Source of the DNA: Pelomonas cellulosilytica
GTDB lineage: Bacteria; Pseudomonadota; Gammaproteobacteria; Burkholderiales; Burkholderiaceae_C
Direction: 5' to 3'
NCBI RefSeq assembly: GCF_021353265.1
Contig: NZ_JAJTWU010000002.1
Coordinates: 558,001 to 622,000, forward strand
Length of the DNA: 64,000 bases
The number at the start of each line of letters is the position of its first letter. Within the stretch, counting starts at the first letter, position 1. Both the position numbers and the translations under genes were made by a program. Under the pieces are notes generated by a model. It worked only from the letters and a program-made list of their open reading frames with translations. It was not told where the DNA came from and searched no databases. Shown in pieces: positions 7,799 to 19,865 of this stretch.

Positions 7799-9658
7799 AT
7801 GCCCAACTACCGCTCCAAGATCTCCACCGCCGGCCGCAACATGGCGGGTGCCCGTTCGCTGTGGCGCGCCACCGGCATGAAGGACGACGACTTCTCCAAG
7901 CCCATCATCGCCATCGCCAACTCCTTCACCCAGTTCGTGCCCGGCCACGTGCACCTGAAGGACCTGGGCCAGCTGGTGGCTCGCGAGATCGAGCGCGTGG
8001 GCGGCGTGGCCAAGGAGTTCAACACCATCGCCGTGGACGACGGCATCGCGATGGGCCACGACGGTATGCTGTATTCGCTGCCCAGCCGCGACATCATTGC
8101 GGATTCTGTCGAGTACATGGTCAACGCCCACTGCGCCGATGCGCTGGTGTGCATCTCCAACTGCGACAAGATCACCCCCGGCATGCTGATGGCCGCGATG
8201 CGGCTCAACATCCCCGTCGTGTTCGTCTCCGGTGGCCCGATGGAAGCCGGCAAGGTGCGCCTGGCGGTCCCCGGCACGGCCAAGATCGAGATCAAGAAGC
8301 TGGACCTCATCGACGCGATGGTCATGGCCGCCGACAGCAAGGTCAGCGACGCCGACCTCGCCGAGGTCGAGCGCTCGGCTTGCCCCACCTGCGGCAGCTG
8401 CTCGGGCATGTTCACGGCCAACTCGATGAACTGCCTGACCGAGGCGCTGGGCCTCTCGCTGCCAGGTAACGGCACGGTGGTGGCAACGCACGCGGACCGC
8501 GAAGAGCTGTTCAAGCAGGCCGGCCGCACGGCCGTCGAGCTGTGCAAGCGCTACTACGAAGGCAATGACGAGAGCGTGCTGCCGCGCGCCATCGGCAAGA
8601 AGGCCTTCGAAAACGCGATGACGCTGGACATCGCGATGGGCGGCTCCACCAACACCATCCTGCACATCCTGGCCGCAGCGCAGGAGGCCGGCATCGCCTT
8701 CGACATGACGGACATCGACCGCCTGTCGCGCGATGTGCCGCAGCTGTGCAAGGTGGCGCCCAACACCAACAAGTACCACATCGAGGATGTGCACCGCGCC
8801 GGCGGCATCATGGCCATCCTCGGCGAGCTGGACCGCGCCGGCAAGCTGCACACCGATGCCCCCACCGTGCACGCCAAGACGATGAAGGACGCGCTGGACC
8901 AGTGGGACATCGCCCGCAACCCCAGTGATGCGGTCAAGACCTTCTACATGGCCGGCCCCGCCGGCATCCCGACGCAGACGGCCTTCAGCCAGAACACCCG
9001 CTGGCCCAGCCTGGACCTGGACCGTGCCGAAGGCTGCATCCGCTCGGTCGAGCATGCCTTCAGCAAGGAAGGCGGCCTGGCCGTGCTGCGCGGCAACATC
9101 GCGCTGGACGGCTGCGTCGTGAAGACGGCGGGCGTGGACGACAGCCTGCTGGTCTTCGAAGGCCCGGCGCACGTCGTCGAGAGCCAGGACGAAGCCGTTG
9201 CCAACATCCTGGACGACAAGGTCAAGGCCGGCGATGTCGTGGTGGTGCGCTACGAAGGCCCAAAGGGCGGCCCAGGCATGCAGGAAATGCTCTACCCGAC
9301 CAGCTACATCAAGTCCAAGGGCCTGGGCAAGGCCTGCGCGCTGCTGACCGACGGCCGCTTCTCGGGTGGGACCTCGGGCCTGTCCATCGGCCACTGTTCG
9401 CCCGAGGCGGCAGCCGGCGGCGCTATCGGCCTCGTGCGCAACGGTGACCGCATTCGCATCGACATCCCGAACCGCACGATTGATGTGCTGGTCAGCGACG
9501 CAGAGCTGGCCAAGCGCCGCGCCGAGCAGGACGCCAAGGGCTGGAAGCCCGCCGAGGCGCGCCCGCGCAAGGTGTCGGCAGCGTTGAAGGCCTATGCGCT
9601 GTTGGCGACGTCGGCGGACAAGGGGGCTGTGCGGGACTTGAGTCAGCTGGAGGGCTGA
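7799..9658 (+). CDS. ilvD: dihydroxy-acid dehydratase
   Basis: A 619-residue enzyme matching full-length IlvD. It dehydrates 2,3-dihydroxy-isovalerate and 2,3-dihydroxy-3-methylvalerate to the 2-oxoacids in valine, leucine and isoleucine synthesis, using an Fe-S cluster and Mg2+. Visible signatures are [20 protein letters not shown] at the start, the cluster cysteines in [12 protein letters not shown] and in [19 protein letters not shown], then [11 protein letters not shown] and the C-terminal [16 protein letters not shown]. The start at 7799 gives the family N-terminus; 17 extra in-frame codons upstream are not conserved. It stands alone, with no other ilv gene in the window. Confidence 0.97.
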   Translation: MPNYRSKISTAGRNMAGARSLWRATGMKDDDFSKPIIAIANSFTQFVPGHVHLKDLGQLVAREIERVGGVAKEFNTIAVDDGIAMGHDGMLYSLPSRDIIADSVEYMVNAHCADALVCISNCDKITPGMLMAAMRLNIPVVFVSGGPMEAGKVRLAVPGTAKIEIKKLDLIDAMVMAADSKVSDADLAEVERSACPTCGSCSGMFTANSMNCLTEALGLSLPGNGTVVATHADREELFKQAGRTAVELCKRYYEGNDESVLPRAIGKKAFENAMTLDIAMGGSTNTILHILAAAQEAGIAFDMTDIDRLSRDVPQLCKVAPNTNKYHIEDVHRAGGIMAILGELDRAGKLHTDAPTVHAKTMKDALDQWDIARNPSDAVKTFYMAGPAGIPTQTAFSQNTRWPSLDLDRAEGCIRSVEHAFSKEGGLAVLRGNIALDGCVVKTAGVDDSLLVFEGPAHVVESQDEAVANILDDKVKAGDVVVVRYEGPKGGPGMQEMLYPTSYIKSKGLGKACALLTDGRFSGGTSGLSIGHCSPEAAAGGAIGLVRNGDRIRIDIPNRTIDVLVSDAELAKRRAEQDAKGWKPAEARPRKVSAALKAYALLATSADKGAVRDLSQLEG

Positions 9659-9858
9659 TCTTTGTCAGACTGGTGGTTGCCAGGCTGTTGTGCAGCCGAA
9701 GGCACTAGAGGGTTTGATATGCCGGCGTCCAGGGACGCCACCAAGTCAGACAGTATGTTCCCCGCTTGAGCCACGTTCGCCAGCATGGCTCGGAGCAGCA
9801 CATTGCCCCCCCGCATTCGACGCGCTCGGGCTGACATTCCGATACGCCGGCGCCGCCT

Positions 9859-10521
9859 ATGTCCCGCACAGTGCGGGAGATGAACGCTTCACGACTCTCA
9901 TGGGGCAGCGCCGGCCTGGCGCTGTTGCTCGGCGCCTGCGGTGGCGGGGGCGGAGACGGGGGGGCCCCGTCCCCGGCGCCGGCGCCCGTGACTACGACCC
10001 CACCTGTCACCGCGCCCGCGCCGCCGCCGGCGGCCTCGGCGCCCGCGTCTTCGCCCACCACCGTGGACGCAGGCACCCGCGCGACCTGCCAGCTGTCCAA
10101 CTTCCAGGCGGAGTTGTTAGAACTTGTCAACCGCTACCGAGCCGCCGGTGCCAGCTGTGGCAGCGAGGGCAACTTCGCGCCGGCGTCGGCGCTTCGCTGG
10201 CAGGCCAACCTGACGCAGGCCGCGCTGCAGCACAGCGACGACATGCAGAGCGGGAACTTCTTCAGCCACACGGGCAGCAACGGCAGCACCGCGGGCCAGC
10301 GCATCACGGCGGCGGGCTACAGCTGGCGGGCCTATGGCGAGAACATCGCAGCCGGGCAGGCCAGCGCGTCGACTGTGATGACCAGCTGGATGAACAGCCC
10401 GGGCCATTGCGCCAACATCATGAACTCCACATTCCGCGAGATCGGCGTAGCCTGCGTGAAGGGCGGGGCGGGCAACACCTACGGGACGTACTGGACGATG
10501 GAGCTCGCGACGCCGCAGTGA
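9859..10521 (+). CDS. CAP-domain (SCP/PR1) lipoprotein
   Basis: A 220-residue protein with a lipoprotein signal (LLLGAC, predicted lipidated Cys27), a Gly/Pro/Ala-rich linker to about residue 75, and a C-terminal CAP domain. CAP landmarks are LELVNRYRAAGA, LTQAALQHSDDMQSGNFFSH, GENIAAGQ, SWMNSPGHCANIMN and the final YGTYWTMELA strand. Bacterial CAP proteins are secreted or surface bound and mostly of unknown function; the domain can bind lipids or divalent metal. An alternative start at 9880 leaves the signal intact. A perfect 17-base palindrome at 9862-9878 overlaps the 5' end, so the start is uncertain. The 200 bases between ilvD and this gene show only a small GGCGTCC hairpin (9724-9739). 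Confidence 0.85.
   Translation: MSRTVREMNASRLSWGSAGLALLLGACGGGGGDGGAPSPAPAPVTTTPPVTAPAPPPAASAPASSPTTVDAGTRATCQLSNFQAELLELVNRYRAAGASCGSEGNFAPASALRWQANLTQAALQHSDDMQSGNFFSHTGSNGSTAGQRITAAGYSWRAYGENIAAGQASASTVMTSWMNSPGHCANIMNSTFREIGVACVKGGAGNTYGTYWTMELATPQ
9862..9878. promoter_or_regulatory. 17-base palindrome at the start of the CAP gene
   Basis: TCCCGCAC-A-GTGCGGGA is a perfect inverted repeat. It lies just before the second possible start (ATG 9880) and just inside the gene if the first (9859) is used. It could be an operator or a translation-blocking hairpin. No known consensus is recognised. Confidence 0.35.
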
Positions 10522-10572
10522 CCGGCTGGCGGGGGCCGCATCACGCGGCGCAAAGTAGCGGCTCACAGCCGC

Positions 10573-10588
10573 TGGCACGCTCCGTGCA
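10573..10588 (+). promoter_or_regulatory. sigma-54 (-24/-12) promoter candidate
   Basis: TGGCACG-CTCC-GTGCA fits the sigma-54 consensus TGGCACG-N4-TTGCA with one mismatch and the exact GG-to-GC spacing. It is oriented towards the chemoreceptor-like gene at 10660, with a predicted transcription start near 10600. A 7-base inverted repeat, AGCGGCT-CAC-AGCCGCT (10557-10573), abuts its -24 element. Confidence 0.5.
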
Positions 10589-10659
10589 GACATGCTGGTG
10601 CACGATGGGCCGTCCCGCGTCGGGCCGGCGCCAGTCGTGACGAAGCTCACGGAGTCTCC

Positions 10660-11343
10660 ATGCCGCATCTTTCGCGTGTCCTCCACGATGCACCAAGGCG
10701 AAGCGCGCCCGCCCACCGGCAGACGGCGGGTGAACTGTTCGGCAAGGCAATCAACCTGTCGGGCCGCAGGCGCTTCACATCGCAGCGCGTCGTGCTGTAT
10801 GCCGTGCTGGCCTCGCAGGGGCGTGACGGTGCCTTGGTGACGTCACGGGACGCGCTCGCCACGTTCCGTGAGGCCCACAGCGCGTTGCTCGACGGCGAGT
10901 TGTCACCTGATGCTCTCGGCGACGAACTGACGCCCGCCTACTTCGGTGCCGATCGCGCCGACGAGCGCATCACCGCCTTCATCGAGCTGGCCGAGCGCAC
11001 GCTCGACGCCATTGCTCACGACGGACGCCACGTGGAGACGCTGCTCGAGCAACTGGTGGACAGCACGACACCGTTGCTGGTCACGTTGAACCGTCTGACC
11101 CAGCTCTACGAAGACCTGGCGCGCCAGCACGCGGCATCCACGAAGAAGCAGCTCACCGCCGTCATGGGCGATATCGAACAGATCGCCAAGCATGCCCGCA
11201 TCGTGTCGTTCAACGCTCAGGTGGTTGCCGCGCGGGCCGGCACGTCGGGCCGCGAGTTTGCGGTCGTCTCCGGCGAGATGACGCAGATCACCGGCAAGCT
11301 CGATGGCCTCGTGCGCGAGGCGGTGCGTAGCGCGGTGGCGTGA
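10660..11343 (+). CDS. small soluble chemoreceptor-like protein (PilJ-N-like plus MCP signalling tip)
   Basis: A 227-residue protein with no membrane segment. Residues 31-52 (INLSGRRRFTSQRVVLYAV) resemble the start of the PilJ-type sensor module (INLAGRQRMLSQR). The C-terminal part resembles the conserved MCP hairpin: IEQIAKHARIVSFNAQVVAARAGTSGREFAVV corresponds to the usual I-A-x-Q-T-N-L-L-A-L-N-A-A-I-E-A-A-R-A-G-E tip. The coiled coil is much shorter than in ordinary receptors, and there is no HAMP domain. It could feed a chemotaxis-like array or act as a CheA-coupled cytoplasmic sensor. A GGAG ribosome site precedes the ATG, and a sigma-54 promoter candidate lies at 10573-10588. It converges with the pyrimidine operon. 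Confidence 0.75.
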   Translation: MPHLSRVLHDAPRRSAPAHRQTAGELFGKAINLSGRRRFTSQRVVLYAVLASQGRDGALVTSRDALATFREAHSALLDGELSPDALGDELTPAYFGADRADERITAFIELAERTLDAIAHDGRHVETLLEQLVDSTTPLLVTLNRLTQLYEDLARQHAASTKKQLTAVMGDIEQIAKHARIVSFNAQVVAARAGTSGREFAVVSGEMTQITGKLDGLVREAVRSAVA

Positions 11344-11378
11344 GGCACCGCAGTCCAGGTGCCCCGGGGCGCCTCGGG

Positions 11379-12635
11379 TCAGCCGGCTGCGCTCAGCATC
11401 GCCTGCAGCAGCACATTGCACCCTGCCTCGATGTGCTCGGGCTTGGCGTCCTCGATCTCGTTGTGGCTGATGCCGTCCTTGCAGGGGATGAAGATCATGC
11501 CGGCCGGGGCCAGGCGGGCCATGTAGACGGCGTCGTGGCCGGCGCCTGACACGGCCGGCATGTTGGGGTAGCCCAGCGCGTCGGCGGCTTTCTGCACGGC
11601 GGCGATGCAGTCGGCGTGGAACGGTTGCGCAGGGTAGGCGCTGACGGGCGTGATCTCGATGGGCAGGCCGCTCTCCGCGCTCAGCTTCGAGGCGACGGCG
11701 CGGATGTCGGAGTCCATCGCCTCGCACAGGGCATCGGTCGCGTTGCGCAGGTCGATGCTGAACTTCACGCGGCCGGGGATGACGTTGCGGCTGTTGGGGT
11801 GCACCTGCACCATGCCCACCGTGCCGCGGCCATGCGGTGGGTGGCGATGGGCGCAGGCGACAACCTCCTGCATCAGCTTCGTCGCGACTTGCAGCGCGTC
11901 CTTGCGCAGCGCCATCGGCGTGGGGCCGGCGTGGGCCTCCATGCCGGTGACGACGCAGTCGTACCAGCGGATGCCCAAAACACCGGTGACGACGCCGATG
12001 GTCTTGTCGTGGTCTTCCAGCACCGGTCCCTGCTCGATGTGGGTCTCGAAGTAGGCGCCTATCGCGTGGTCGCCGGGCACCTGGCTGCCTATGTAGCCGA
12101 TGCGTTCCAGCTCGTCCTTGACCGTCTTGCCCTCGGTATCGGTGGCTGCATAGGCGTGTTCCAGCGTGAAGGCCTTGGCAAACACGCCTGAGCCCATCAT
12201 GACGGGCACGAAGCGCGAGCCTTCCTCGTTGGTCCAGAACGCGACTTCTATGGGCGCCTCGGTCTCGATGCCGTGGTCGTTCAGCGTGCGGACGACTTCG
12301 ATGCCGGCCAGCACGCCGTAGTTGCCATCGAACTTGCCGCCGGTGGGCTGGGTGTCGATGTGGCTGCCGGTCATGATGGGCGGCAGTCTGTTGTTGCGGC
12401 CGGCGCGGCGCATGAAGCCATTGCCGATCTGGTCGATGGTGACCGTCATGCCGGCCTCGCGCGCCCAGCGCGTGACGAGGTCGCGGCCCTGCTTGTCGAG
12501 GTCGGTCAGCGTCAGGCGGCAGACGCCGCCCTTGTCGGTGGCGCCGATCTGCGCCAGCTCCATCAGCGAGTCCCACAGGCGCTGGCCGTTGATGCGGAGC
12601 TTGGTGATGTCGGGCTGGGTGGTGGGCATGTCCAT
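11379..12635 (-). CDS. Zn-dependent amidohydrolase, probable beta-ureidopropionase (M20 family)
   Basis: A 418-residue member of the M20/N-carbamoyl-L-amino-acid hydrolase family. Metal and substrate motifs visible are GSHIDTQPTGGKFDGNYGVL, the EEGSRF dimer/metal segment, HIEQGPVLE and SGAGHDA near the C-terminus. The family hydrolyses N-carbamoyl amino acids, releasing CO2 and NH3. In this operon the expected substrate is N-carbamoyl-beta-alanine, giving beta-alanine, the third step of reductive uracil breakdown. The ATG at 12635 is preceded by AAAGGA at six bases; a TTG six bases earlier is less likely. It is the last gene of the operon, 11 bases after the hydA stop. A more general N-carbamoylase or allantoate hydrolase remains possible on family grounds. 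Confidence 0.88.
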   Translation of the reverse strand: MDMPTTQPDITKLRINGQRLWDSLMELAQIGATDKGGVCRLTLTDLDKQGRDLVTRWAREAGMTVTIDQIGNGFMRRAGRNNRLPPIMTGSHIDTQPTGGKFDGNYGVLAGIEVVRTLNDHGIETEAPIEVAFWTNEEGSRFVPVMMGSGVFAKAFTLEHAYAATDTEGKTVKDELERIGYIGSQVPGDHAIGAYFETHIEQGPVLEDHDKTIGVVTGVLGIRWYDCVVTGMEAHAGPTPMALRKDALQVATKLMQEVVACAHRHPPHGRGTVGMVQVHPNSRNVIPGRVKFSIDLRNATDALCEAMDSDIRAVASKLSAESGLPIEITPVSAYPAQPFHADCIAAVQKAADALGYPNMPAVSGAGHDAVYMARLAPAGMIFIPCKDGISHNEIEDAKPEHIEAGCNVLLQAMLSAAG

Positions 12636-12646
12636 GATCAATCCTT

Positions 12647-15561
<2,915 letters not shown>

Positions 15562-15580
15562 GGGGCTTCCTCAGTGGGTG

Positions 15581-17080
15581 TCAGGTGTTCTGAGGAAAAG
15601 CAAATTGCGGACCTTTTGGCGTGGAGTCGGGCCACCTTTGCATCACGGCCTTGTGCCGGGTGTAGAACCGCACCGCTTCCGGCCCGTAGGCATGGTGGTC
15701 GCCGAACAGGCTGCGCTTCCAGCCGCCGAAGCTGTTGAAGGCCATGGGCACCGGCAGCGGCACGTTGACGCCCACCATGCCGACCTGGATGTGGTGCACG
15801 AACTCGCGCGCCACGTGGCCGTCGCGCGTGAAGATGGCCACGCCGTTGGCGTACTCGTTGGCTTCGATGAGGGACAGCGCGGCGGCCAGGTCAGGCACGC
15901 GGACGATGCACAGCACCGGGCCGAAGATCTCTTCTTGATAACAGCTCATCCCGGCGGACACGCCGTCGAGGATGGTGCCGCCGACGAAGAAGCCGTCCTC
16001 ATGCCCCGGCACACGCAGGCCGCGGCCGTCGACAACGGCCTGCGCGCCGGCTTCGATGCCTTCGCCGATCAGCCGCTCCACGCGCTGCTGCGATGCGCGC
16101 GTGATCAGCGGGCCCATCTCGGCGCCTTCTTGATGGCCTTCGCCGATCTTCAGCGCCTTGACCTTGGGCGCCAGCGCGGCCACCAGCTTGTCACCCACAT
16201 CGCCCACCGCCACGGCGACTGAGATCGCCATGCAGCGCTCGCCGGCCGAGCCATAGGCCGCGCCCATCAGCGCGTCCACGGCGCCGTCGAGGTCAGCGTC
16301 GGGCATGACGACCATGTGGTTCTTCGCGCCGCCCAGCGCCTGCACACGCTTGCCGTGCGCTGTGCCCACCTGGTAGATGTGCTCGGCCACCGGCGTGCTG
16401 CCAACGAAGCTGACCGCTGCGATGCCGGGATGGGCCAGGATGGCGTCGACGAGATCCTTGTCACCCTGCACGACGCTGAACAGGCCGTCCGGCAGTCCGG
16501 CTTCCTGCAGCCAGCGCGCCATCAGCAGGCTGGCGCTCGGGTCGCGCTCGCTGGGCTTGAGGATGAAGGCGTTGCCGCAGCCGAGAGCAATTGGGTACAT
16601 CCACATCGGCACCATGGCGGGGAAGTTGAACGGCGTGATGCCGGCCACCACGCCCAGCGGCTGGCGCAGGTTCCAGGCGTCCATGCCGCGGGCGATCTGC
16701 TCGGTGTACTCGCCCTTCAACAACTGCGGCATCGCGGTGGCGAACTCGACGACCTCGATCCCGCGCGCGACCTCGCCCACCGCGTCGGGCAGCGTCTTGC
16801 CGTGCTCACGCACGATGGCCTCGGCCAGCAGCTCGCGGCGCTCCTGCAGCAGAGCCAGGAACTTGAACAGCACGCGGGCGCGGGCCAGCGGCGGCGTCTG
16901 GCTCCAGGCCTTCACGGCCTGTGTGGCAGAGGTGACCGCGGCGTCCAGATCGGCGGCGCTGCCCAGCAGCAGCTGGCCTTGCACCTGGCCGGTGGCGGGG
17001 TTGTAGATGTCCTGGCGGCGCTCGCCGCTGCCGCGGTGGATCGCGCCGGCGATCCAGTGGCCCACTTCGTAGTGGCTCAT
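15581..17080 (-). CDS. mmsA: CoA-acylating (methyl)malonate-semialdehyde dehydrogenase
   Basis: A 499-residue aldehyde dehydrogenase of the MmsA type. It oxidises malonate semialdehyde or methylmalonate semialdehyde with NAD+ and CoA to acetyl-CoA or propionyl-CoA plus CO2. Visible elements are [20 protein letters not shown], the NAD-binding [11 protein letters not shown], the catalytic cysteine in [11 protein letters not shown] and [11 protein letters not shown]. In this operon it would finish beta-alanine and beta-aminoisobutyrate breakdown after transamination; the required aminotransferase is not in the window. The start at 17080 gives the expected [11 protein letters not shown]-terminus and lies 13 bases after the preA stop, with GGAGAC upstream. 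Confidence 0.94.
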   Translation of the reverse strand: MSHYEVGHWIAGAIHRGSGERRQDIYNPATGQVQGQLLLGSAADLDAAVTSATQAVKAWSQTPPLARARVLFKFLALLQERRELLAEAIVREHGKTLPDAVGEVARGIEVVEFATAMPQLLKGEYTEQIARGMDAWNLRQPLGVVAGITPFNFPAMVPMWMYPIALGCGNAFILKPSERDPSASLLMARWLQEAGLPDGLFSVVQGDKDLVDAILAHPGIAAVSFVGSTPVAEHIYQVGTAHGKRVQALGGAKNHMVVMPDADLDGAVDALMGAAYGSAGERCMAISVAVAVGDVGDKLVAALAPKVKALKIGEGHQEGAEMGPLITRASQQRVERLIGEGIEAGAQAVVDGRGLRVPGHEDGFFVGGTILDGVSAGMSCYQEEIFGPVLCIVRVPDLAAALSLIEANEYANGVAIFTRDGHVAREFVHHIQVGMVGVNVPLPVPMAFNSFGGWKRSLFGDHHAYGPEAVRFYTRHKAVMQRWPDSTPKGPQFAFPQNT

Positions 17081-17093
17081 GGGAATGTCTCCT

Positions 17094-18401
17094 TCATGCG
17101 CAGCCGCTGCGCATGGGGTTGTTGGGGTGTGTCGTCCAGTTCGCGTACGAGCCGTCGACAACGCGGCCGGTGCGTGCATCCGTTTCGCCCGGCTGCAGCG
17201 CACGCATCGTGATGGTGCCAGGGACGGGGCAGATCGACACGCACAAGTTGCAGCCGACGCATTCGGCATCGTTGACCTCGAAATGCCGCTTGCCGTCCTT
17301 CGTTGCCCAGATGGCCTGGTGCGACGTGTCTTCGCAGACCACGTGGCAGCGCCCGCACTGGATGCAGGTGTCCTGGTGGATCACCGCCTTTTCGACATGG
17401 TTCAGATTGAGCTGGTTCCAGTTCTTCACCGTCGGCACCGCGCGGCCGCGGAAGTCGTCCAGCGTGCGGTAGCCCTTGTCGTCCATGAAGTTGCCCAGCC
17501 CCGAGCACAGGTCCTGCACGATCTTGAAGCCGTAGACCATTGCCGCGGTGCACACCTGCACCGTGCCGCAGCCCATGGCGATGAACTCGGCCGCGTCGCG
17601 CCAGGTGGTGATGCCGCCGATGCCCGACAGCGGCACGCCGGCCGTGTCGGGATCGCGAGCGATCTCGGCCACCATGTTCAGTGCGATGGGCTTCACCGCC
17701 GGGCCGCAGTAGCCGCCGTGCGAGCCCCAGCCGTCGGTGGCAGGGCTCATCGTCATCCGGTCCAGGTCCACGCCTATGACGGAGTTGATGGTGTTGATGA
17801 GGCTGATGCCGTCGGCGCCGCCGGCCCTGGCGGCGCGGGCCGGAAAGCGCACGTCGGTGATGTTGGGTGTCAGCTTGACGATGACGGGCAGCCGCGTGTG
17901 CGTCTTGCACCACTCGGTGACCTGCTGGATGTACTCCGGGACCTGGCCCACGGCCGAGCCCATGCCGCGCTCGCTCATGCCGTGCGGGCAGCCGAAGTTC
18001 AACTCCACGCCGTCGGCGCCGGTGTCTTCCACGCGGGTCAGCATGTTGCGCCAGGCCAGCTCGTTGACCGGCACCATCAGCGAGACGACCACAGCGCGGT
18101 CAGGGAAGTCGCGCTTCACGCGGGCGATCTCGTCGAGGTTGACCTGCAGCGGCCGGTCGGTGATGAGTTCGATGTTGTTGAAGCCGATGACGCGGCGGTC
18201 CGGCCCCCACAGCGCGCCGTAGCGCGGCCCGTTGACGTTGACGACCGGTGGGTCCTCGCCCAGCGTCTTCCAGACGACGCCGCCCCAGCCGGCCTCGAAC
18301 GCGCGGCGCACGTTGACCTCTTTGTCGGTGGGCGGCGCAGAGGCCAGCCAGAATGGGTTGGGGCTTTGGATGCCGAGGAAATTGGTGCTCAGGTCAGCCA
18401 T
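17094..18401 (-). CDS. preA: NAD-dependent dihydropyrimidine dehydrogenase subunit PreA
   Basis: A 435-residue catalytic subunit of bacterial dihydropyrimidine dehydrogenase, which reduces uracil and thymine to the dihydro forms. The N-terminal two thirds is a dihydroorotate-dehydrogenase-like FMN barrel ([20 protein letters not shown], then [16 protein letters not shown], then [19 protein letters not shown]). The C-terminal part carries two 4Fe-4S clusters ([13 protein letters not shown] and [13 protein letters not shown]). The length agrees with E. coli PreA plus a short C-terminal tail. Its start overlaps the preT end by eight bases, consistent with the two subunits forming one complex. 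Confidence 0.96.
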   Translation of the reverse strand: MADLSTNFLGIQSPNPFWLASAPPTDKEVNVRRAFEAGWGGVVWKTLGEDPPVVNVNGPRYGALWGPDRRVIGFNNIELITDRPLQVNLDEIARVKRDFPDRAVVVSLMVPVNELAWRNMLTRVEDTGADGVELNFGCPHGMSERGMGSAVGQVPEYIQQVTEWCKTHTRLPVIVKLTPNITDVRFPARAARAGGADGISLINTINSVIGVDLDRMTMSPATDGWGSHGGYCGPAVKPIALNMVAEIARDPDTAGVPLSGIGGITTWRDAAEFIAMGCGTVQVCTAAMVYGFKIVQDLCSGLGNFMDDKGYRTLDDFRGRAVPTVKNWNQLNLNHVEKAVIHQDTCIQCGRCHVVCEDTSHQAIWATKDGKRHFEVNDAECVGCNLCVSICPVPGTITMRALQPGETDARTGRVVDGSYANWTTHPNNPMRSGCA

Positions 18402-19758
18402 GGGCGGCCTCCGTGTCGGGGTGGCGGATGGCCATCAGGCCCAGCTCGCGGTCGATGCTGGCGGCGGCGCGCTTGCCGTGCTCCACGGCTTCCACGGTCA
18501 GGTCGCGCCCGCCAGCTCGACAGTCGCCCCCGGCCCAGACTCTCGGCCGGCTGGTGCGGCCATCGTCGTCCGTGCGGATGCGACCGCCGACGAGTTCCAG
18601 GCCGCCCGCGGGTGCCTCGTCGAAGGTCTGGCCGATGGCCCGCAGCACCATGTCCGCTTCAAGGAAGTAGGTCTCGCCCGTGTCGACGAGCCGGCCATCC
18701 TGCAGCCGCGTGGCCGCCATCTGCACGCCTGCCGCGGTGATGGCCACGGGCCGGGCCCAGCAGCGGATGCTCACGCCGTGCGTCTGGGCCCAGTGTTGCT
18801 CGTGGAGCGATGCCGACAGCGACTCGGGCCCCCGGCGGTAGGCCATCGTCACGACGTCCGCGCCCAGCAGCTTGCTCTGCACGGCGGCGTCCACCGCCGT
18901 CATGCCGCCGCCGATGACGACGACGCGTCGGCCCACGGTCACCTGCGCCGGGTCGCTCTGGCGCAGCTCCGCGATGAAGTCCACCGCATCTCTCACTGAT
19001 GAGGAATGCCCCGGCAGCTCGGGCTCGGCGATGCCCAGCGCATTCACGCCTTGCAAGCCGAGACCCAGGAAGACGGCGTCGAACTCCGTCAGCAGGCCGT
19101 CCAGGGTGATGTCCTGCCCCAGCCGGCAGTTCAGCCGCGGCGTGATGCCGCCGATGCTCAGCAACCAGTCGATCTCGCGCTGCGCAAAGCCTCCGGCGAC
19201 CTTGTAGGTGGCCAGGCCGTATTCGTTGAGGCCGCCGAGCTTGGGCGCGGCGTCGTACAGCACCACGTCATGCCCGCGCCAGGCCAGCCCGTGCGCCGCG
19301 GCCAGCCCGGCCGGGCCGGCGCCGACGACGGCGATGCGACGTCCGGTCGGCATGCCGCGCCGGAACAACGGCCGGCCGGGCCGGTCGAGATGGTCGTCGA
19401 CGGCATGACGCTGCAGCTGACCGATGGCCACCGCCTTGTCCTCGTGCGTGTTGCGCACGCAGGCCTGCTCGCACAACACCTCGGTCGGGCAGACACGCGC
19501 GCACAGGCCGCCCAGCGGGTTGGCTGTCAGGATGGCCTCGGCAGCGCCGCGCAGGTTGTCCTGGGCGATGCGCTGGATGAAGCTGGGGATGTCGATGCTG
19601 GTCGGGCAGGCCGTCTGGCACGGGGCCGCGAAGCAGCCATAGCAGCGCTCGGCCTCGATCAGCGCCTGGGCCCGCGTCAGCGGTGGGTGGGCGTCCGCGA
19701 AGTTCCGCGCGTAGTCGGCGGGCTCCAGACGGCCGGGCTTCAGGTCGGCAAGGTCCAC
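18394..19758 (-). CDS. preT: NAD-dependent dihydropyrimidine dehydrogenase subunit PreT
   Basis: A 454-residue flavoprotein subunit, GltD-like, that passes electrons from NAD(P)H to PreA. It has an N-terminal Fe-S region (AERCYGCFAAPCQTACPTSI, GLCARVCPTEVLCEQACVR) and two dinucleotide folds (VVGAGPAGLAAAHGLAWRG and VVVIGGGMTAVDAAVQS). No ATG gives a sensible N-terminus. The GTG at 19758 is preceded by AGAGGGAG at six bases and is chosen; a TTG nine codons upstream (19785) lacks a ribosome site. It is the first gene of the pyrimidine operon. An inverted repeat lies upstream at 19792-19814, and the RutR-like gene is divergent. Confidence 0.94.
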   Translation of the reverse strand: MDLADLKPGRLEPADYARNFADAHPPLTRAQALIEAERCYGCFAAPCQTACPTSIDIPSFIQRIAQDNLRGAAEAILTANPLGGLCARVCPTEVLCEQACVRNTHEDKAVAIGQLQRHAVDDHLDRPGRPLFRRGMPTGRRIAVVGAGPAGLAAAHGLAWRGHDVVLYDAAPKLGGLNEYGLATYKVAGGFAQREIDWLLSIGGITPRLNCRLGQDITLDGLLTEFDAVFLGLGLQGVNALGIAEPELPGHSSSVRDAVDFIAELRQSDPAQVTVGRRVVVIGGGMTAVDAAVQSKLLGADVVTMAYRRGPESLSASLHEQHWAQTHGVSIRCWARPVAITAAGVQMAATRLQDGRLVDTGETYFLEADMVLRAIGQTFDEAPAGGLELVGGRIRTDDDGRTSRPRVWAGGDCRAGGRDLTVEAVEHGKRAAASIDRELGLMAIRHPDTEAAHG

Positions 19759-19791
19759 GGGCTTCTCCCTCTGAACAATAGCCAAACATTA

Positions 19792-19814
19792 CTAGGTAGT
19801 AGAAATTGACCTAG
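19792..19814. promoter_or_regulatory. inverted repeat between preT and the RutR-like gene, probable operator
   Basis: CTAGGT-N11-ACCTAG is a perfect 6-base inverted repeat in the intergenic region shared by the divergent transcripts. Its right arm includes TTGACC (19806-19811), which matches a half-site of the E. coli RutR consensus TTGACCA-N2-TGGTCAA. A TetR-family regulator next to the site makes autoregulation and control of the pyrimidine operon likely; this is inference. Confidence 0.45.
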
Positions 19815-19865
19815 ACGTAAAAACCCGCAGCGCTCGCATGGTGCGTGTGCCGTCAGAATCGGTGC

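Noticed and set aside
9643-9837. Short minus-strand frame after ilvD
   Set aside because: It overlaps the ilvD end, has no ribosome site and no protein-like features.
11357-11374. AGGTGCCCC/GGGGCGCCT palindrome between convergent genes
   Set aside because: It has no loop and no T-tract on either side; not enough to call a terminator.
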